Of a stretch of DNA of 64,000 bases, positions 32,144-45,095 are shown one piece after another. Source of the DNA: Sphagnum compactum (lineage: Eukaryota; Bryophyta; Sphagnopsida; Sphagnales). The notes beneath the pieces are model-generated. The model worked only from the letters and a program-made list of their open reading frames with translations. It was not told where the DNA came from and ran no database searches. The stretch lies in contig OZ234498.1 in the NCBI GenBank assembly GCA_965153455.1, positions 1,178,001 through 1,242,000 of the forward strand, given 5' to 3'. The stretch's first letter is position 1; each line of letters opens with the position of its first letter. Both the position numbers and the translations under genes were made by a program.

Positions 32144-32900
32144 GTCTTTTGGGAAGAGAAATTTCATGCAGCCAATGGGAAGGCCCAAGCATGCACTCAA
32201 GGTGCCTTGCATTTTTTCCTTTAATGTTTTGGGGTGGGGAGAGGGGGGGGGAGAGATTTTTTTTCATTTTTCCTGGCTTCCCAATGTGTTCGCACTATGT
32301 TCCTTTCAAGTTCCCAATGGGTTCCCAATATTTTCCCCAACATTTTCTCCAAACCTCCTCACTTTTATCCCATATGCCTTGGAAAATGGTGTCCTCCTTT
32401 CACCTATATAGGTGGGCCAAAGGGGAGGAACTGTACAGTTCAAAATAGAGCCTTCTGTTTTAGGGAGTCTCCATTGTTTCTTTTTTTGGAGTGATGGGCC
32501 AATCAAATTGGTACGTTGCCGAAAAAAAGAAAAAGTAAAGAACTTGGGAGGCACCTCATGTGATTAATAGGAGAGGTGACTATTTCCCCAAATTTATTTC
32601 CCTGCCATTAGCCTAGGCCAAAAAGTTAACTAACAGTTTTGGAAATAGAAATTACATGTAGCCAATGGGAAGGTGCAACATCCACTCAGGCGCCCCAGCT
32701 TTTTAATTTGGGTTTTGGGGGGAGGGGGGAGAGGTATTTTCTTTCATGAGTTGCTGATGTGTTCCTACCATGTTCCCAAGTTGTTCCCCAAGTTCTCAAT
32801 GTGTTCCCCAAGGGCGTTCCCAATAGCACCTAATATCAAACCCATATGTTTTGCCCAAAATCCTCCCCTTCTCACCTATAAAGCTGGGGTCTTTTGGACA
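32144..32900 (+). repeat. Dispersed repeat, two direct copies
   Basis: 32144-32420 and 32638-32890 share AAATTTCATGCAGCCAATGG-type starts, a GGGGAGAGGGGGG run, TGTTCCCAA words and CCTATAAAGCTGGGG-type ends; a third, poorer copy is at 59590-59770. Several short frames run through them but change between copies, so none is taken as a gene. Family unknown. Confidence 0.7.
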
Positions 32901-32989
32901 ACTTTTCGACTCTTTTGGTCCTATATTCCAAAGCTAAAAAAAATCAAAATGGACCAGTTCCTTTGCCATCACAAACTGAGCATCTCATG

Positions 32990-33925
32990 ACTTAATAATG
33001 GAAATTGTGTAAAAGTTGTTCATGCATAATTCGTACATTTCACACACTAATATCATGTGTTGAAAACACATTTGACACATGAATTTATAGGACGATGCAA
33101 AATTCGTGTGACATTCATTCATTCATAGGTTTATATTTCATTCATCAACACATGGTATTCATGTGTAAAAATGTATGAACCTTTGAATGAACGAACTTCA
33201 CACGATTTCATTATTAATTCTTCACATGCTAAATTTGTGATGGCTATTCCTTTTGGATTGGAAATGTGGAACAAGAAGGTCAAATCAAGATAAAGTATAC
33301 CAAAAAAGTAAATGTCTCCACTTTAACTTTGTGCCTCTCATATAACTACCATAAAATAACATCAAATTAGAAGAAAATATGTGTCAAGTAACATTAGTTG
33401 GCTCTATTAAATTTATAAGAATCTAATTCTAAAAAAAATAAAAGAAAATGAATTTAAAAATTAAATAAAAAATACATTTGAAACCGACTGAAAAATATGT
33501 GTTCAAACCTATTTTTTGGTTTAAAAATTAATGAAATTGATATTTAATAAGTTAGGAAATGAAGATCAACATATGTTTTAGTGAGTCATAAAAAAAAATC
33601 TATTTTCTTTTTGTAAGAACCTACTTGACAACTACTTAAAATCAAAAGTCAATAGTGAAAAGTAAATGTCAAAAGCTACTTGTATTTTGAAAAAACTATT
33701 TAAAACCTACTTTACAATTTGAAATATGAAAATCAATGCACATTAGGGTCATTTTCATTCCTTTTAGGATGGATAGGACCAAAAGGAATGGGAAAAAAAA
33801 ATTACTTTCCCCTGAATTTGCATTTTGAAATCACATTTCATTCAATTTCTTCTTTTTTATTTCCTCTTTTATTTTCACCACATCATTTGTCTTCATTTTA
33901 TGTTCTTTGCCACCATATAACCTTT
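32990..33925. other. AT-rich, no gene
   Basis: Contains short inverted TTCATTCATTCATAGG/CCTTTGAATGAACGAA words around 33110-33200. Nothing else recognisable. Confidence 0.5.
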
Positions 33926-34039
33926 TGTTGTGATCTTGTTTGTTTTCTTTTTCATTTCCTTTTTTGTTCTTATATTTTTTTGTTGTTATGAGCTTGGTAG
34001 GTCAATTATTTGTACTTTTTTGGTCATTTTCCATTGCAT

Positions 34040-35497
34040 TATGGAAAAGTCAATTACAAAAAAGTGGGTGTATCCTCAAGTTCTGGAAGCCAACTATTTG
34101 GCATCCACAAATGTCGTAGAATCATTGTATGACGGAGAAGGGGCAAAGGGATGTATTGGATGTAAATCCCACAAGGACATTAGATTCCAAAATCTTTTCA
34201 TGATTCCATGTGAAAAAACATTTCAATCAAAGTATCTAAATGATATTTTTATGACTAAACCTAGAGAAATTATCTTTGAAGGTGAAGGAGGCATGAAAAA
34301 GGGTATTCAAAAATGGTTACCACAAGGTTTGTGAAACTCGCTTGATATCATTTTATGCAAAAGAATATTCATGTCCTTTGTGGAACAACTTGAATCAAGA
34401 TGCATTGCATTGTTAGAAAAGACTGAATGCTTTAATTTGCAATAAGAATGAAAATATCAGCTTAGATGAATGTTTTACAATTTTTCAACATTTTTTTGAA
34501 TTATCACAAACAAATAATTCACAACAAATTGTGGTTCAATGCACTTTTGCAAAAGGAAGTTTATTTGAATATTTGATGTCACAAAATTTTGCATTGCAAA
34601 CAAAAACTAAAATAGAAATATGTTGTTCCATAATCCCACAAAAATATTGTGTTTAAAATATGCCTTGTTGGTGAAAGTTTTGGACAAGTTTTTTCAAATC
34701 TAATGATTTCATTCCTTTAATAAAGGAACCTTTATTAATACTAGATGGAAAGAAAAAAAAGTATGGTTCTTTAAATTCATTGGGAAAATTTCATTTTGAG
34801 CTTCATGTTTTATTATCATATTTGCCCTCCGTGGTTAAATCAAATGTGCATTACATTAGAGAATTTATGAATCTATATTTTGAAATAGCTCTTTATGTTG
34901 GCATATCTAGTATAGATTCTAAAAGAGGTTCCCATCGTAATGTATGTCATGGTTATATCACACGTGCTAGTTCTGTTAGTAATGTTGTTTGGTACATTAG
35001 AGGAAACATTAAACAATCTATACAAGCTAGTTGTAAAGGATTAGGGGATAATATTGCAAGCCAACTTTGGAAGGAAGTTAAATTGCATTGTGAAGAAAAG
35101 GTTAATGAGATTTTCGAACAAATATATGGAATAGGACTAAAATGTAAAATTAAAATGTATGGAATAGGACTAGAAGATGAAAAGGCAAATGTTCATGTAA
35201 TTCATATGAACAAAAATGTTGTGATTAAACCACATGATGACAACACAAATTTGAATTGTTCCATCATTGGATGGTTCCTATAGGCAATCCTTTTTTTTGG
35301 TAAAAGGATTGCCTATAGGTGGTAATTTTGAATTGCACCAACTATGGCATTGCTTTGCAATAGAAAATGGATTTAGAATATGTTTGAAGAGTGAAAAATT
35401 GGTGCACAAAACAAGAAAGTTCCAACATCCACCATTGGAAAATATGGAGTTCTATCAATTAGGATATGCATTTACCAACAAAAAATATGTCTTTTGA
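34040..35497 (+). pseudogene. Unrecognised ORF series, possibly transposon-derived
   Basis: Three open frames in different phases (to 34334, 34780-35283, 35267-35497) with plausible protein composition: EKSITKKWVYPQVLEANY, KSHKDIRF, then SYLPSVVKSNVHYIREFMNL, and KGLPIGGNFELHQLWHCFAI. An internal duplication gives YGIGLK/YGIGLE. The region 34335-34779 between them looks like decayed coding DNA. I do not recognise the family. The second break coincides with a perfect 18-bp hairpin at 35277-35319, described separately. Probably a broken gene of a mobile element; low certainty. Confidence 0.35.
35277..35319. repeat. Perfect 18-bp inverted repeat with 7-nt loop
   Basis: CCTATAGGCAATCCTTTT (35277-35294) and its exact reverse complement (35302-35319) are separated by TTTTGGT. 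It lies at the point where one open frame stops and the next begins. Confidence 0.9.
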
Positions 35498-35499
35498 AT

Positions 35500-38373
35500 T
35501 GAAAAACCAAATTAAATAAAAAATAAGATTAGTACACCGAGACATGGAGGAATGGTGGACCGATTGGTAGGTGCAAATTCTACTCTAATTTGTTTTCTAC
35601 TTAGTAACAAACAGTACAAATGCACTTAATTCTCATACAATCTGCTACTCCAAACAACTCAAGTTTATTTTCAAACTATATTCACAATTCATTTCATTAT
35701 TGTTATTGTTTCATCACTTCCTAGATTTTGGAATATTATTGACAATCTATTATCAAATCTTGATTATTACAATTAGAAAAACATAAATAGATCTAGAGCT
35801 CACACTTATTCTTTGTTTCCTCACCAATATTCTATTACTTTCTTTACTTTAAATTGAAAAAATATCAAACACCTATAGCATTAAAATGTAAAATTCAGAA
35901 TCAAAACATGAAAATCTATGGTTCACAATCTAAAAAACTCTAAAACTTCCTATTATCTCTATCACTTTTTTGTAGCAACTTCTTTAAGTGTCTAAAACAA
36001 TTCTAATCCCAATCTCAATCAAAAATTAAATTTTAAATCCCCCTCCAAAAGTGATTTGGAAATCAAAACTAAGTAAATATCATAATGTCGTTTTGTTAAA
36101 TCTCAATTGTACACCTAGTAACACCAATGGTAATGACATGAACAATGAAAGAATAATTCCTCTTTCACTTGAAGGCCACAAAAGAAAATTTAATGCAAAA
36201 AGTGGCCATAACCTGCATACAAACAAATGAAAGAAAATAGAAACATGAACGTCTTCAGCTTACCATCAACCATCCACTACCTTGTCATTTTTAGCTTTTA
36301 GCAATTGATGGCATGGCCTTATAATCATTAGGGTTTCACCCCATAAATCTTCATCACAATGATTCAAAGCCAAAGAAAAAAATCTTCAAATTCAGTGTGT
36401 TCACACTAAAAAGAACAACCACTTCATTTAGGTTTACACAATGAGAGTTGGATACTGATGACAAAGTAATTACATTAGGTTATTCATGTTTGATCATAAA
36501 GTTAATGTTCATTATACCCACTTTTAACTATGCTTTAACCAACAAATCATGTTAACCCCATTTTGAACCAATGTTGGGCAAGTACTTGAGTTTGTTGATA
36601 ACCACTAGTTCTTGTTTTATATTGCAAAATCAAAGAATCGTCAACTCTAGGTTTTCCAAAGAAAAAAAAGAGAATAGAACCATTGGCATATTTCGAAAAC
36701 CTCAAAGCCCCACAAATTTTGAGAAAAAAAATCAAAATGAATGTCTCCTATAAATCAAAAACCTTTAAAGAGCCATTGGGTTTTTTGAAAGAACCAGGGG
36801 CCAATTGTTAAAAAGATGGATTTTTTTGGAAACCACATTTATAACCACTGTTGGGCAGTTATTAAGTTTTGACTTAGTTATCAACCCGGTTATCAGCTTG
36901 ATTATTAATAAATTGTCAACTAGTTATTGATTTTTTTGATAACTAATTAGTAACCTAATTTGATTGGTATTTAAAATTTCAAAATTTAATAACCTACCAG
37001 GAACCTACCTAAGTGACCTAATTGTCATTCAGGAAGGTCATCAATCCTAAAATATTAACAATTTTATGATAAAAAACAAAAAACACAAATTTTTTTAAAA
37101 TAAGTTTCAACTTTGTAAAAACCTTTGGAACCAGTTAATAGGTAATCAACAGTTATCAATTTGTTACATAATGACCTACCCTTATGCATAATTGACGATT
37201 ATTGCTCAAAAATATTGATAACTTAATTAACACTTCAATTTTTTGATATTGATAACTTGATTGCCACTTTATTGTTTTGAAAAATAACCTATTGGGGGGT
37301 TATGAAAACAATCAATAATCGGCCAACATTGGTAAACAAATTCCAAGGTTTTTCATTCATTAATGATGACGATGATCATGTCGACAAAACCACATCGTCC
37401 ACAACGTCCGAGAATTGTTGGTATTGATGGACGAGCGGACTCGGACCAAGAGAGGTGTCTGCATGTTCAAGGCAACCTCCACAATCGATTCCCCAAGCGG
37501 CCACTTTTACTTCTTCTTCTTCTATTTCTTTTTTTGCAAAGGAACATGTGTGGATCTTATTATATGATTTGTCTATTCTGGATGTGAAGAAAGAACTAAT
37601 CATTAGTAGCAATTCAAGCAAATGATTGTGGTAAGAGATGCAATGCAGGTCCCAATTCCCTCTTGTATTATGACTTGCAAAGCCTGAATTTATAGAGCAC
37701 ATGGAACATTTCACGTGCATGTTTGTCGCTCTAGTGTTGTGAAGTTCAAGGTGAAAAAAAAATTTGTTTATGGAACCCCAATAAAAGATAATTCAGAGTC
37801 CAAACTGTGAGTAGTAGAACTTTGTTGAAGTGTGAGATCAAGGTTTTGGCTAGATCGAGTTATGGGCACCTTAAAACATGAGTTCATCAAATTTGAACTA
37901 GAGATGCATGTAGCTATAATCTCTAGTTAATCCTCAAAACCAGCTCCTACAAGATCACAAACTTCTCACAAGAAATGAAGGGGAAACAGAAGACTTACTA
38001 CACCAGAGTAGCTCAATTTGGGTTGACCCATTTCAGTATTAGTCGATATACACATAACTAATCAATCGAGACCCCAAGGTTTATTCTTCACATAATTTTC
38101 CAAAGCTTTCTTGTCCTTTTGCGCCAACAAAAAGTCTTTTGTTTTTACATCTCTTGTTAAAACAATCAAAGCATGTAACATGACTCAAATTGACAAAATC
38201 AGCTTCATGACCACCATAACCACCATATGAATAATGAAGACCTTCAATTTGTTTGTACTACTTTGGTAAAATTTTGATACATTCCTCATTCAATTGAACA
38301 GGCCTCACATAATCGATATGCCCACCTTTATCAAGATGTTTTATAATTTTTTGTACATGACCTAAGTACCAAA
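35500..38373. other. AT-rich stretch without recognisable gene
   Basis: 36830-37330 is dominated by GTTATCAA/TTGATAAC words. 37360-37590 is a higher-GC patch with short frames on both strands and no known domain. No RNA gene was seen. Confidence 0.5.
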
Positions 38374-39012
38374 TCAGCTTCTTACCTTCTTCCATGATGA
38401 TGCCATCATAAAAAAACCCACCTCTTCAACTTCATGGACTTCTTGTGTAAAAGAACCTTTTACACATGTTTTATATTGCATTCGCTTCAACCTGTCCAAT
38501 GGTAACTTCAATGGTGGATGGGTATTTAGCTCAATTATGAGCCTCATTTTGAAAACTGACCCCTTTCCTCGCACATCAACAATTGACAATAACTTAGTAG
38601 CTTCTAAAATCTCTACAACATTAGAAGACTTTGAAATATATCCTTCAACTTCATATTGTTGTTCAATGTCCAAAATAGAAGTTCCTACTAACACATCAAA
38701 TTCATTAACAAAAGTCTCATCATCTCTTAAGCAAGACTCATGACTTACACACTTCACAAGCACATCATTTGCAACCACATTAACATCTTCATTAACTTCT
38801 AAAGAACAACAATCTACGATGTCTAATGAGTCTGTAAATGATGAACTCCAAGGATTTTCCCACTTACCATGAGACAAAAGAATTTTTTTCATCTCAACAT
38901 CTAAGACCCTATTTTGAGCCTTCATGAAAGAATTTTGAGGTGTCATTTGGCTACCAACAATTCCAATTGCCACCTTGTTTTTATTAGTCAAAACATGTGT
39001 TGCACCTTTCAC
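38374..39012 (-). CDS. Hypothetical protein, 212 codons
   Basis: Open minus-strand frame with even composition and no low-complexity run: MKGATHVLTNKNK at the start, NEFDVLVGTSILDIEQQY in the middle, and FFMMASSWKKVRS at the end. It is acidic in the centre (VNEDVNVVANDVLV). No signal peptide, membrane segment or domain I can name. It may be the end of a larger transposon protein; a TATA-like signal was not looked for beyond the sequence around it. Possibly a chance frame. Confidence 0.3.
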   Translation of the reverse strand: MKGATHVLTNKNKVAIGIVGSQMTPQNSFMKAQNRVLDVEMKKILLSHGKWENPWSSSFTDSLDIVDCCSLEVNEDVNVVANDVLVKCVSHESCLRDDETFVNEFDVLVGTSILDIEQQYEVEGYISKSSNVVEILEATKLLSIVDVRGKGSVFKMRLIIELNTHPPLKLPLDRLKRMQYKTCVKGSFTQEVHEVEEVGFFMMASSWKKVRS

Positions 39013-39172
39013 ATTTGTCCAATAGTGTCCACCACCCCAAAAGTGCCATTGAAACTACAAAATGTGCACTTCCAAAACTTTTTATGGGTGAAAGCACACT
39101 ACGGTGGGCAAAAAATGTTGTCACAAATATTGTTTTTATAAATTGTGCAACTTTCAACTTCCACCAAGCCAA

Positions 39173-40464
39173 TATTAAAAGAGGTTTTCATAAATTATAC
39201 TCAAAATAAGGTAGTTCAATAGGGTCCAAATTCTTTAAGGTGTACCAAAATCTTATCACAACGTCACTCTTTTTTGTTTTTTTTACCTAGTCATTTTTTA
39301 TCATGTAAAGACACATTTATGCATGACTATGATGATATCTAGAATTGTAATGGTCTAAAATATAGTCCTTTTGAGATTTTTGACAACTTCTGATTCATTA
39401 TTTTTTATGGGGATCAAAATATAGGGTAAAAAAAGATTGGAATAAGGACTAGGCCCTTTTCATCCTATGTGGTACACCTTAAAGGATTTTCACCCAATAG
39501 TCAAATAATGAAATTGTCAAAGGAAACTACTGAAATTGATTAATATTAAATTATTAAAGAATATATTTGTGAGAATTTAGATGTTGTCACGATATGGACC
39601 TCGCCTTGCAAATCCCCAAAGTGAATCCTCGTCACATTCTTTCCAACTACTGGTGTCAACTATGGAAAAGGTAGGTTGGATGCTAGAGCTTGAGACAACT
39701 TTGGCAATTGTGATGCATTAGAGGCCTAAAGGATTGGGGGGATGTTGGCCACGGAAATTCAAATCTTTGGGGTACTACAAAGCAGAGGAATACTAGTTGT
39801 TTGTAATGTGGTGTTTGCCTTACATTTTAGACCACCTCAATTTAGGAATGTTGATTGTGTTCGGGGGTTTAAAGGTTTTGCTAATATAGGTCAGTCGATT
39901 ATTCCATTCACAGTCACGACAATACGGGTGGAGCAAGGAGGCAATGGCAGTTGCTCGAAATCTATTGGCTACTTGGAGAGTGCGGGTGGAAAAAAGCTTG
40001 GGCCCTAATTCCTCCCCTTTAGAGCATGTGGCAGGTGTGTATATTATAGGTTCATCATCATTCATACTTTGTGAAAACTGGGGGAAATGTGATAATTTTT
40101 AGCTACTTTCTACAGGCATTGTGTGTTTGGTCTCAAGTTCATGGTTTCAACCTTTAGTGCTCTAGTACTGCTAGCTATGATGAAGATTGTAGCAACAAAA
40201 GTAGCTCCACATCTCTATGATACTACCTACTGTTGCAAAGGTCTTGCAATTGCTTGTTTGGCAAAACTTCTTCTTATGTTGCTATTGTTTTTTGTTTTTC
40301 CTCTCGTAGAAGGGATTATTGGTCTCTTGCCATAGTTGTTGCTCTAGTTCTGCAATGCATATGGTTGTGGGATGGATGAATGGTTGTGCTTGGAGCTAGG
40401 AATCAATCACAGGAAAGTGCTGCTACAAGTTGTGGATTGATGGTTACATTTTATTTGTGCAGGG
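39173..40464. other. No gene recognised
   Basis: Short frames only (for example 40123-40335, hydrophobic, and 39742-40008). None shows a motif. Repeated phrases such as GGTGTACCAAAATC appear near 39238 and 39471. Confidence 0.45.
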
Positions 40465-40467
40465 GGT

Positions 40468-41016
40468 GGGGAGTTTCTAGATGATATAGTAAGGCATGGA
40501 TGCTATGATGTGTACTGGAGTTATTCATTTGAAAGGCAAGTTGCCAAGTATATGGGCATCTCCACAAATCAAAAACTCAATGAGGTGCCCTACATTAACT
40601 TCTTTGTACGTCGCTCTTTTACCCTTGCCTATTCATGTTTACAAGAGGACCATGATGGACTTCTGCCACATCAGAGGGCCTTGAAGGACCTTCATACACA
40701 CCTCCAATGTTCAAGGGACTATTATAGGCCCCCAATTACGAATCCCCTAGAGTGTGATGAGTGGCATGTTTGTTGTGCAATAGTAGCACAATCACAAGAT
40801 ATGGCTTTGAAATTCTCAAAGTTACTGTCAAAAGTAAACCCTTGTGAGTGCTCAAGAATGATTGAAGAAAAAAGGATAGTTGTTGGTCTCAAATGCCCCA
40901 TAGTCAAAAAAATGGGTTTAGACACAAGTGTGTATCTGAGACAGTATTGGCAAAACAAGGGCATCTTGACTGATATGAATTCACAAACTTTCAATGAAGA
41001 ATTCCTAGCCTTATGA
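40468..41016 (+). pseudogene. CACTA-like transposon protein fragment (DUF4218-like)
   Basis: After an acceptor-like TTTGTGCAG the frame reads EFLDDIVRHGCYDVYWSYSF then ERQVAKYMGISTNQKLNEV and ends NEEFLAL. The W-x-Y-x-FER core followed by a K-rich segment resembles the DUF4218 region found in the C-terminal part of CACTA (tnp2-type) DNA transposon proteins; the resemblance is from memory and partial. The downstream frame 41043-41294 (FHEF.. Glu/His-rich) may continue it after a stop. Terminal inverted repeats starting CACTA were not found. It could instead be another class of plant mobile element. Confidence 0.35.
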
Positions 41017-41949
41017 TTCTTAATACTTAAAAGCAGAGAGTATTGTATTGGCAATTTGGTTCTAGTGAGGCCAAATTCTCCAAATGTAAACCACCCATGG
41101 GCTTGGAAAGCAAAAATTTTGGATTTTTTATGCATGAATTCCAACATGAATTTTTTTTTAAGGCGACCTACTATGATCAACTGGTGGAGACACATGAGTT
41201 AACCATGCCTTTGGTGCATGAAATCACTGGTATGCAGATATTGAATACAGAAGCAGGGCAGATTTCTATCAGACCCATGGAGCAACTTATGTAGCAGTTC
41301 ATGGCAATGCCTATTCCTCAATTACAAGGCCGATATATGGTGGCTTATGAGTTTGAGGACATTGTACCAAAAAACATTTGTTGGAGGCAGGAGAACCTGG
41401 GTGTTGCCCACCATACCCTAACGTAGGGGATATTATGCTTGTGAAAGGTCCTTAATGGCAATTGGGATGTGATTTTCAATATGGTGTTGTTCGCCATGTT
41501 CAAACCAAAGATGCATCACTAGGTTATGATGTGTCTAGTTTTGATACTCCTGAAGAGCAGGATTGCTTGGTAGGCCGTGTGAAATTAAGTTTTATTTTGC
41601 CCTCAAGGCCTCGTTCTTGCAAATTCACGAGCCTCCTTGAAACAGACTATTCATGTTCTTGGCATAAGCTTGTGAAACTAGTTTCCGATTTTGGGGCTGT
41701 GAAATTCCACAATAGAACGCCTGTGGAGTGGCAGCGAATGTAATTTGTTTCCTGTGGATAAGCACCTGCAGACTTTGGTAAGTTTTTAAAAGACATTTGG
41801 ATGTGGATGGCACATAACTTGCTATATTTAAGTATTTCATTTACCGATATGGTGCACAATATGGCAATATTTATGTCTCTTTTGTGATTTCAGTGATGAA
41901 ATCATAATTTTATGATTGTATTGTTGGAATGCAGCCAATGGTTCCTCCT

Positions 41950-42910
41950 GCAATAGTAATCAAGGTGGATTACAGCCCTCTTACTACTCTTGTACCAGGC
42001 AATGGGAAACTAATGTTACCAATGTTACAATGTGGTGCGAACGTTACCACCATTTTCAGTAATGACTCATAGTGGCTCTATCCCTCCAACAGATGGTACA
42101 GACTCAGGTCCCCATTCTATTGTGGGAATGTCTGTAGGCATGGGAACAAGCATGGACATCACTCCAGGTGGCACGGAGTGGACTGAGCCTGCTAAAAGGA
42201 AGAGAAGAATACCTCACAAATATGTCATACCAGGAATGGCACAACTTGCAATCCAAGCACCTGGCACTCTGCCAGCAGCTTCCCCACAAAGTCCATTGAA
42301 TATAATTGGTATGTTAAGATATTATGTCAGCCATGTTGATATTGGCATGCAGGATGTGGCCAGAAAGATCATGTCATTCGCACAGGTTGGGCCACATGCA
42401 ATGTGTATAATCTTAGTTAATGGTGCCATCTCTAATGTGACTCTACGCCAACAGTCAACATCAGAGGGCACAGTTACTTATCAAGTAAGTAGACTGAACT
42501 GCAATTCTTGTTTGTTGTTCATTCTGTTAATGACAACCAGGAAACAACATAGCTTTATATGATAAAAGGCTTCATTCAAGCTTGCACTCTGGATACAGAA
42601 AATTGGTGTCTATCTGGAGTCAGGATGTCCTCCTTTACAGCGCTGTCAATTTTGTGTGTTTTCAAGGTCTGCAGTCCCCGTTCTCATAGCTATGAAGCTG
42701 GATAACCTACCCTTCCCAAGATTTTTCTTGGATGGGTGTCTGCAGGGGCACTACAAGATTCTCGCCTTGATGGGCTCATTTTTCCCACCTGAACCCAGAG
42801 GTGGAAATCTCCAATGCACTGGTGGGTTACGTGTTTCCTTGGCATGTGCTAATGGGTGTGTTATAGGTGGTACTGTGGCAGGCTTGCTCCTGGCAGCTTC
42901 TCCCATAACG
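41950..42910 (+). pseudogene. AT-hook nuclear-localised (AHL) PPC-domain protein remnant
   Basis: Exon 1 (to 42486, donor GTAAGT) encodes TPGGTEWTEPAKRKRRIPHKY, then HVDIGMQDVARKIMSFAQVG, PHAMCIILVNGAISNVTLRQ and GTVTYQ; exon 2 (42746-42910, after TGCAG) encodes GHYKILALMGSFFPPEPRGG and CTGGLRVSLACANGCVIGGT. This is the PPC/DUF296 domain of plant AHL DNA-binding proteins, with its usual intron after TY(E/Q). The AT-hook core, normally KRKRGRPRKY, reads KRKRRIPHKY: the RGRP minor-groove motif is lost. No nonsense codon is seen in these two exons. The N-terminus is uncertain (an ATG at 42032 is one option) and a final exon was not identified. It would be a nuclear chromatin protein if intact. 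Confidence 0.75.
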
Positions 42911-42929
42911 GTATCTCCAAACTAAAGGT

Positions 42930-44330
42930 TGCGTAGTGTCTGCGTTCCTTCTGTTTTTCTAAATTCTGGTTCTTGAAAGTCTGATCTCCATGCACTGGCA
43001 CTCATTAATGAACTTGAAAAGAACAAGGGTTTAGAGTAGCTGAAAGAATTACACAAGGAAAAAATCCTGAGTTTGAGTCATTCAAAGAAAAGCTGCTTTA
43101 AGTTCCTAACTGGAAATATCAGAATATTGTAAGTGTAAAGTTTCCTGGAAGAGCTTGCAATTGAAACCTAGAGTACAGCTAGCTGGACCTATCGTTCCGC
43201 CTTTGCACCAATGCTTTGCGGTTCCTCTTAAATGAGCATGTGGGACTGTCACTGTGTTTATGTTTTTCCCCTTGCTCTTCTGTTGGCTGATATGTTGTCA
43301 AATTGAAATTTTCTGTAAGTTTTTTATGAGGCCATCCCTCAATATATTCAGTGTGACTTAAGTTGTAAGAGGTTTGAGACGTTTCATCCAAATCCTTTAG
43401 CAAAGTATACATGATACAGAATGCAATATTTTATGATTTTTTGACGTGAAGTTGGAGATTCTGGGAATTTCATGCATTTATTTCTAAGAGTCTTGTTATC
43501 ATATTGTATGACCATATTGTACAATGTTGTTTGATTGCTTACAAAGTTTTGAGATTTTATTATTATACATATTGACTTGGTTTTTGTAAAATTTTGCCTT
43601 ACACTAGATGGCATCAAATTTCAAGTGTGAGGGCTGTCGCTTGTTGTTCAGCCAGAAGAGGAACAAAGCTTCATCTGTGGAATTCTGAAAGCTACCAAAT
43701 TTCTATCATAAGTGGTGGAAGCAACAACACACCATAATGGTTTGCACTGGGCTTACCACGAGATCCTTCTTTCTTTAAGAAAGTAGAAAGTGGTGACTCT
43801 GGACATATCAATCTTTGGTGGACAAAATCTTCAAGGGAATGTTGTCCCTGGAATGGTGTACAGGTCTAGTCATTCTATAAAATCAAATTTCCCCAATTTT
43901 GTTTTCCCAAAAGGTGACTATATTAGTAGCCAGTTTTTAGGGCTATCACCAGAAACGAAGATGTGTTTCAGGAAGGATGGTACATGAAGACCATCCCTAT
44001 TCATTACCAGTGTATGAATTGATGTTGTGTTTTTGCCCTTTGGTGTTATTATTCCCTCTTCAAACCAGTAACCAGTGTCATTCTTCCTTACTGGAAAGCA
44101 CCAACAAGGGAAAAGCCCATTTTCCGTTGATGATTGGATTTATTTTTCCTTTTTCAAACCAATGTTAAAGGGGAGGTTGGTCATTTTCCCTGGTTGGAAA
44201 GCACCTATGGGGGAAAGACCAATTTTACCTTTGACGTTGGTTCTAATAGGGATTTCTAAGAGAGATAATTGAGATCTTTCCCTCATGTCACAAAGGGAAA
44301 ATCCCAGCAGCTCCTTGTGTAAATGGACAA
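42930..44330. other. Non-coding, weak repeats
   Basis: 44040-44270 contains a diverged tandem pair (ACTGGAAAGCACCAACAAGG / GTTGGAAAGCACCTATGGGG). Several short frames have no domain. AHL 3' sequence may be present but was not recognised. Confidence 0.45.
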
Positions 44331-44334
44331 TAAA

Positions 44335-45095
44335 TCAATACATGAGAGTGGGTGCTTCTTTAGCCTCAAATTACATGGATGAGTCTCTAGCCACTTTTTT
44401 CCACATGTGGATTACAATCAAGATTGTGGGCTGGTTACTGTTTGCAGTCTTTGAGGAAAGGAGAACTGAACAAATCTGCTGTCATGCTACTCCGCACTCC
44501 ACCCTTGCCAAACTCTTTCAGCATGCTACTTTCAAGGCCACCTCCCTAAAGCTGGCAACCAGCTCTAGAACATATACTTTTAACTCTGGACAGGTGTTGT
44601 ATTTTTTAATCAACCTAATTTTTTCTCAAATTGGCTTTTGCAATATGATGTCTGCAAATTCCAGTAATTTCTGGTATGAAATGTGGTCCTCATTAACAGG
44701 CTGGCAGACTTCCATATGATTAGCATCTCCAACCTTGATGAACTCATTGCGTGTCAGCAGGCGACCTGTTGCTGTTGGTACCAAAACCTACAACACAGGA
44801 ACAATCCAATTTTTTTCATTAACCAGTCAAGAACTTGTATCACAACACAAAGTATGAGTATGATGATGAGAACATCAAGATACCAGTGGCCAAATGCCCA
44901 GTTTGATTAAGTTTGATTAGGAAGTTCTGTACCTTGCTCCCCATTGCTTTTCCTTTGACAATAGCATAGAGATTCATGTCATCTTTGATGGAGCCCAAAA
45001 AGTCAATAGTGAGCTGTGCCATTTCATGATTGAAATCACTGATGCACCTTGTCAACCCCTGCAATCGGTCACTAGACTTGAGGAATGGCATGTTG
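44335..45095 (-). repeat. Inverted duplicate of 1-765
   Basis: Covers the hydrolase exons and about 300 bp of 3' flank (for example CTTTTTTCCACATGTGG and CTTGCCAAACTCTTTCAGCA in both). The copies are 44 kb apart and in opposite orientation. Divergence is low, with a few base changes and small indels. Confidence 0.85.
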
